From CAVTWD01 sp963738325 (GTDB lineage Bacteria > Actinomycetota > Acidimicrobiia > Acidimicrobiales > Ilumatobacteraceae), in assembly GCA_963738325.1 (NCBI GenBank), contig CAVTWD010000022.1, positions 1-14,383 on the forward strand: 14,383 nt of DNA, read 5' to 3'. Shown piece by piece: positions 12,640 through 14,383 of this stretch. The notes beneath the pieces were generated by a model. That model saw only the letters and a program-made list of their open reading frames with translations, was not told the origin of the DNA and ran no database searches. A program made the translations under genes and the position numbers. Positions within the stretch are counted from its first letter, which is position 1, and each line of letters begins with the position of its first letter.

Positions 12640-13758
12640 ATGTCCATCGACCGAGCCGCCGTCGACGCCCTGCTCGCCCGAGCCCGCCGTGAGGTCGACG
12701 AGGGGCCTGCTCCCGTCGTGCCAGCTCGCCCTCGGCTTCGAGGGCGAGATCGTGATGTCGGAGACGATCGGGGACGCCGTCGCCCGACACCCGCTACGTC
12801 GTCTACTCGGCCACCAAGGCCGTCGTCGCCGGCGCGATGTGGGCCGTGATCGGCGACGGGCTGATCGATCCCTCGAGCCGGGTGGTGGACCTGGGTGCCG
12901 GAGTTCGGCACCAACGGCAAGGACGTCGTCACCATCGAGCAGGTGATGCTCCACACCTCGGGCTTCCCGAGCGCGCCGATGCTCGTCACCGCAGGCGACA
13001 CCAGCGAGGGGACGCTGCGCCGCGTTCGGCCGCTGGCGCCTGAACTGGGAGCCCGGCACGCGGTTCGAGTACCACCCGTCCTCGGCCCACTGGGTGCTGG
13101 TCGAGCTGCTGGAGCGGGTCACCGGCCAGGACTTCCGCGACGTCGTCCAGGCCCGCGTGACCGACCCGGCCGGCCTGCCCCGGGTCCTCGGCCTCGAGCC
13201 CGGCAGCTACGCCCTTCGCCGAGCTGGTCGCCACCGGCGAGCCCGCCACACCCGACGAGCTCGAGGCCACGTTCGGGGTGCGCGAGCTGCCCGTCACCGA
13301 GGTGACCCCGGAGGCCCTGCTCGCCTTCAACGACCCGGCCATCCGTCGCGTCGGCCTGCCCGGCGGCGGCGCCGTGATGCGGGCCGAGGACCTGGCCGGG
13401 TTCTACCAGGCCGTGCTCCACAACCCGGGCGGGATGTGGAAGCCGGAGGTGCTGGCCGACGCGGTGGGCAACGTCCGCAACCACTTCCCCGACCCCCTGA
13501 CGGGCGTGCCCGCCAACCGGACGCTCGGGTTGGTGCAGGCCGGCGACGACGGGAAGTCGCACTACCGGGGCATGGGGCGCAGCGTCTTGCCGGGGGCGAT
13601 CGGCCACAACGGAGCCGGCGGCCAGATCGCGTTGGGGGGACCCGGCGACCGGGCTCTCCTTCGGCTACGTCACCAACGGCCTGGACCAGCACGCGGTCCG
13701 CGAGCCCCGGCGCACCACCGCCCTGGCCAGCCTCGCCGCGGTCTGCTCGACCGGCTGA
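12640..13758 (+). CDS. Beta-lactamase-fold serine hydrolase (PF00144 type), frameshifted
   Basis: About 372 residues after joining. Start ATG 12640 (MSIDRAAVDALLARARREVD) follows AGGAG at six bases. Motifs in order are YSATKAVVAGAMWAVIGDG with the nucleophile and base S56-A-T-K59, EQVMLHTSGFPSAPML, WEPGTRFEYHPSSAHWVLVE with the tyrosine of the second motif (Y-H-P), VGLPGGGAVMRAEDLAGFYQ and AIGHNGAGGQ as the third (H-N-G). Together these identify the class C beta-lactamase / esterase EstB / D-aminopeptidase family; most members are esterases or peptidases, not resistance enzymes. No signal peptide is seen, so it is probably cytosolic. At least six single-base shifts are needed between 12700 and 13650. 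It converges on the transglutaminase gene. Confidence 0.87.
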
Positions 13759-13760
13759 CG

Positions 13761-13780
13761 GCGCCCGCACCCGCGGGCGC
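13761..13780. terminator. Hairpin between convergent genes
   Basis: A perfect 8-bp stem, GCGCCCGC (13761-13768) and GCGGGCGC (13773-13780), with the four-base loop ACCC. It starts two bases after the hydrolase stop and ends eight bases before the transglutaminase stop. It could serve both strands; there is no T-tract on either side. Confidence 0.55.
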
Positions 13781-13788
13781 TCAACGCC

Positions 13789-14383
13789 TCACAACCGGCT
13801 GACGTCGACCGCGACCGCCAGCTCCTGCGGGGCGGCGGGGCCGACGACGACGCCCTGGAGCGGGCGACGTCGCGGTAGTCACGACCCCAGGCCGCGGTGA
13901 TGTGGCGTGACGGCGCGACCGGTCGTTGGTGGGGTCGAAGTCGATCCAGCCCCACCCGGGCACGCACAGCCGCGGCCCAGGCGTGGGAGGCGTCGGCGCC
14001 GACGAGCTTGGGCTGGCCTGGCGGGGCGACAGTCTCGAGGTAGCCGCTGACGTAGCGGGCGGGGAGGCCCGACGGCGCGAAGGCAGCCGATGGCGAGGTG
14101 GGCGAAGTCCTGGCAGACGCCGCGGCGGTGGTCGAGCACCTCGCCGAGCGGCGTGGTCGAGACGTCGTGGCGCGGGAGTCGAAGGGGAAGTCGGTGAAGA
14201 TGCGCGTGGTCAGGTCGAGCGACCGCGTCGACGCACCGGGCGGCCGGGCGGGAACGACGGGGCGGCGTAGTCGGCGAGCCTCGGCGCTCGTCTCCACGAG
14301 GGGTGACTCCAGCCGGCAGACTCGGGCCAGCAACGCATCCTCGAGCAATACGTAGTCGCTGGTTGAGGGGTACCAAGGCCAGC
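13789..14383 (-). CDS. Transglutaminase-like cysteine protease-fold protein, partial and frameshifted
   Basis: C-terminal two thirds of a transglutaminase-core protein; its start lies beyond the right edge. The visible N-terminal part WPWYPSTSDYVLLEDALLAR is the end of the family's beta-rich N-terminal domain. The catalytic triad is readable: C in HRRGVCQDFAHLAIGCLRAV (about 14110), followed by GLPARYVSGYLE; H in GADASHAWAAAV; and D in GWIDFDPTND. After one more shift the end is ITAAWGRDYRDVAPLQGVVV, GPAAPQELAVAVDVSRL and TGA 13791-13789. HITxAxGRDYxDVxPxxG is the typical C-terminal signature. At least five frameshifts are needed. Such proteins often sit in clusters with alpha-E and circularly permuted ATP-grasp proteins; these would lie outside this window. 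Cytosolic; substrate unknown. Confidence 0.88.

Noticed and set aside
11855..12946. Long plus-strand frame opposite the MFS gene
   Set aside because: Low-complexity Glu/Asp/Gly/Arg composition; it mirrors the membrane-protein codons of the other strand. Only its last part coincides with the real hydrolase gene.
12640..13758. Antibiotic-resistance beta-lactamase
   Set aside because: The SxxK, YxN-like and HxG motifs fit the broad esterase/peptidase family; there is no signal peptide and the second motif is Y-H-P, not Y-A-N.
1..14383. tRNA, rRNA, insertion sequences, prophage or defence-system genes
   Set aside because: I saw no tRNA or rRNA stretch, transposase or integrase motif, nor recognisable restriction, CRISPR or phage proteins on either strand.

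Overview
This window looks like chromosomal DNA from a high-GC actinobacterium. The lineage is my inference. It rests on the strong G/C third-position bias, two candidate F420-associated oxidoreductases (a PPOX-class protein and a Ddn-like protein), an MT0933-type small antitoxin, an IclR gene divergent from leuCD, a probable leaderless promoter and many overlapping stop-start junctions. An uncultivated Acidimicrobiia-like organism would fit, but no rRNA or marker gene is present to settle it.

Layout. Positions 1-1890 (minus) hold leuC and leuD, the two subunits of 3-isopropylmalate dehydratase; leuD runs off the left edge. A divergent IclR-type regulator follows at 2032-2711 (plus). A 56-residue unknown gene lies at 2752-2923 (minus), and an unknown 138-residue protein at 3169-3585 (plus). 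A minus-strand operon, 6604 down to 3602, encodes a PPOX-fold oxidoreductase, an FAD-dependent aromatic-ring-type monooxygenase and a DUF3500 protein. Three copies of a 50-51 bp repeat sit between the last two genes. Back to back with it is a plus-strand operon (6736-9442): a GntR/UTRA regulator, a ThDP-dependent acetolactate-synthase-like enzyme and an MmcQ/YjbR-like protein. A third minus-strand operon (10532 down to 9439) holds an MT0933-like antitoxin, a Ddn-like oxidoreductase and an Hcp-like tube protein. A small two-helix membrane protein (10768-11049) and an MFS transporter (11335-12568) lie on the minus strand. A beta-lactamase-fold serine hydrolase diverges from the transporter (12640-13758, plus). 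A transglutaminase-like protein enters from the right edge (minus).

How it may fit together. The two operons meeting at 6604-6736 form a plausible catabolic locus: two oxidoreductases, a ThDP C-C bond enzyme and a GntR sensor whose control region carries two back-to-back promoters and a palindrome. The substrate cannot be read from the sequence.

Sequence quality matters here. leuC, leuD, the IclR gene, the DUF3500 gene, the monooxygenase, the hydrolase and the transglutaminase all carry several single-base frameshifts, yet every family motif survives in one frame or another. Most of 6.1-12.5 kb is clean. I read this as assembly error, not gene decay, so frameshifted genes are given as CDS spanning the whole reconstructed gene.

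The most distinctive features are the 50-51 bp repeat, built as a chain of mini reading frames linked by ATGA overlaps between two operon genes; the antitoxin/Ddn/Hcp operon with a 12-bp palindrome at its promoter; and a nested inverted repeat at 10676-10730.
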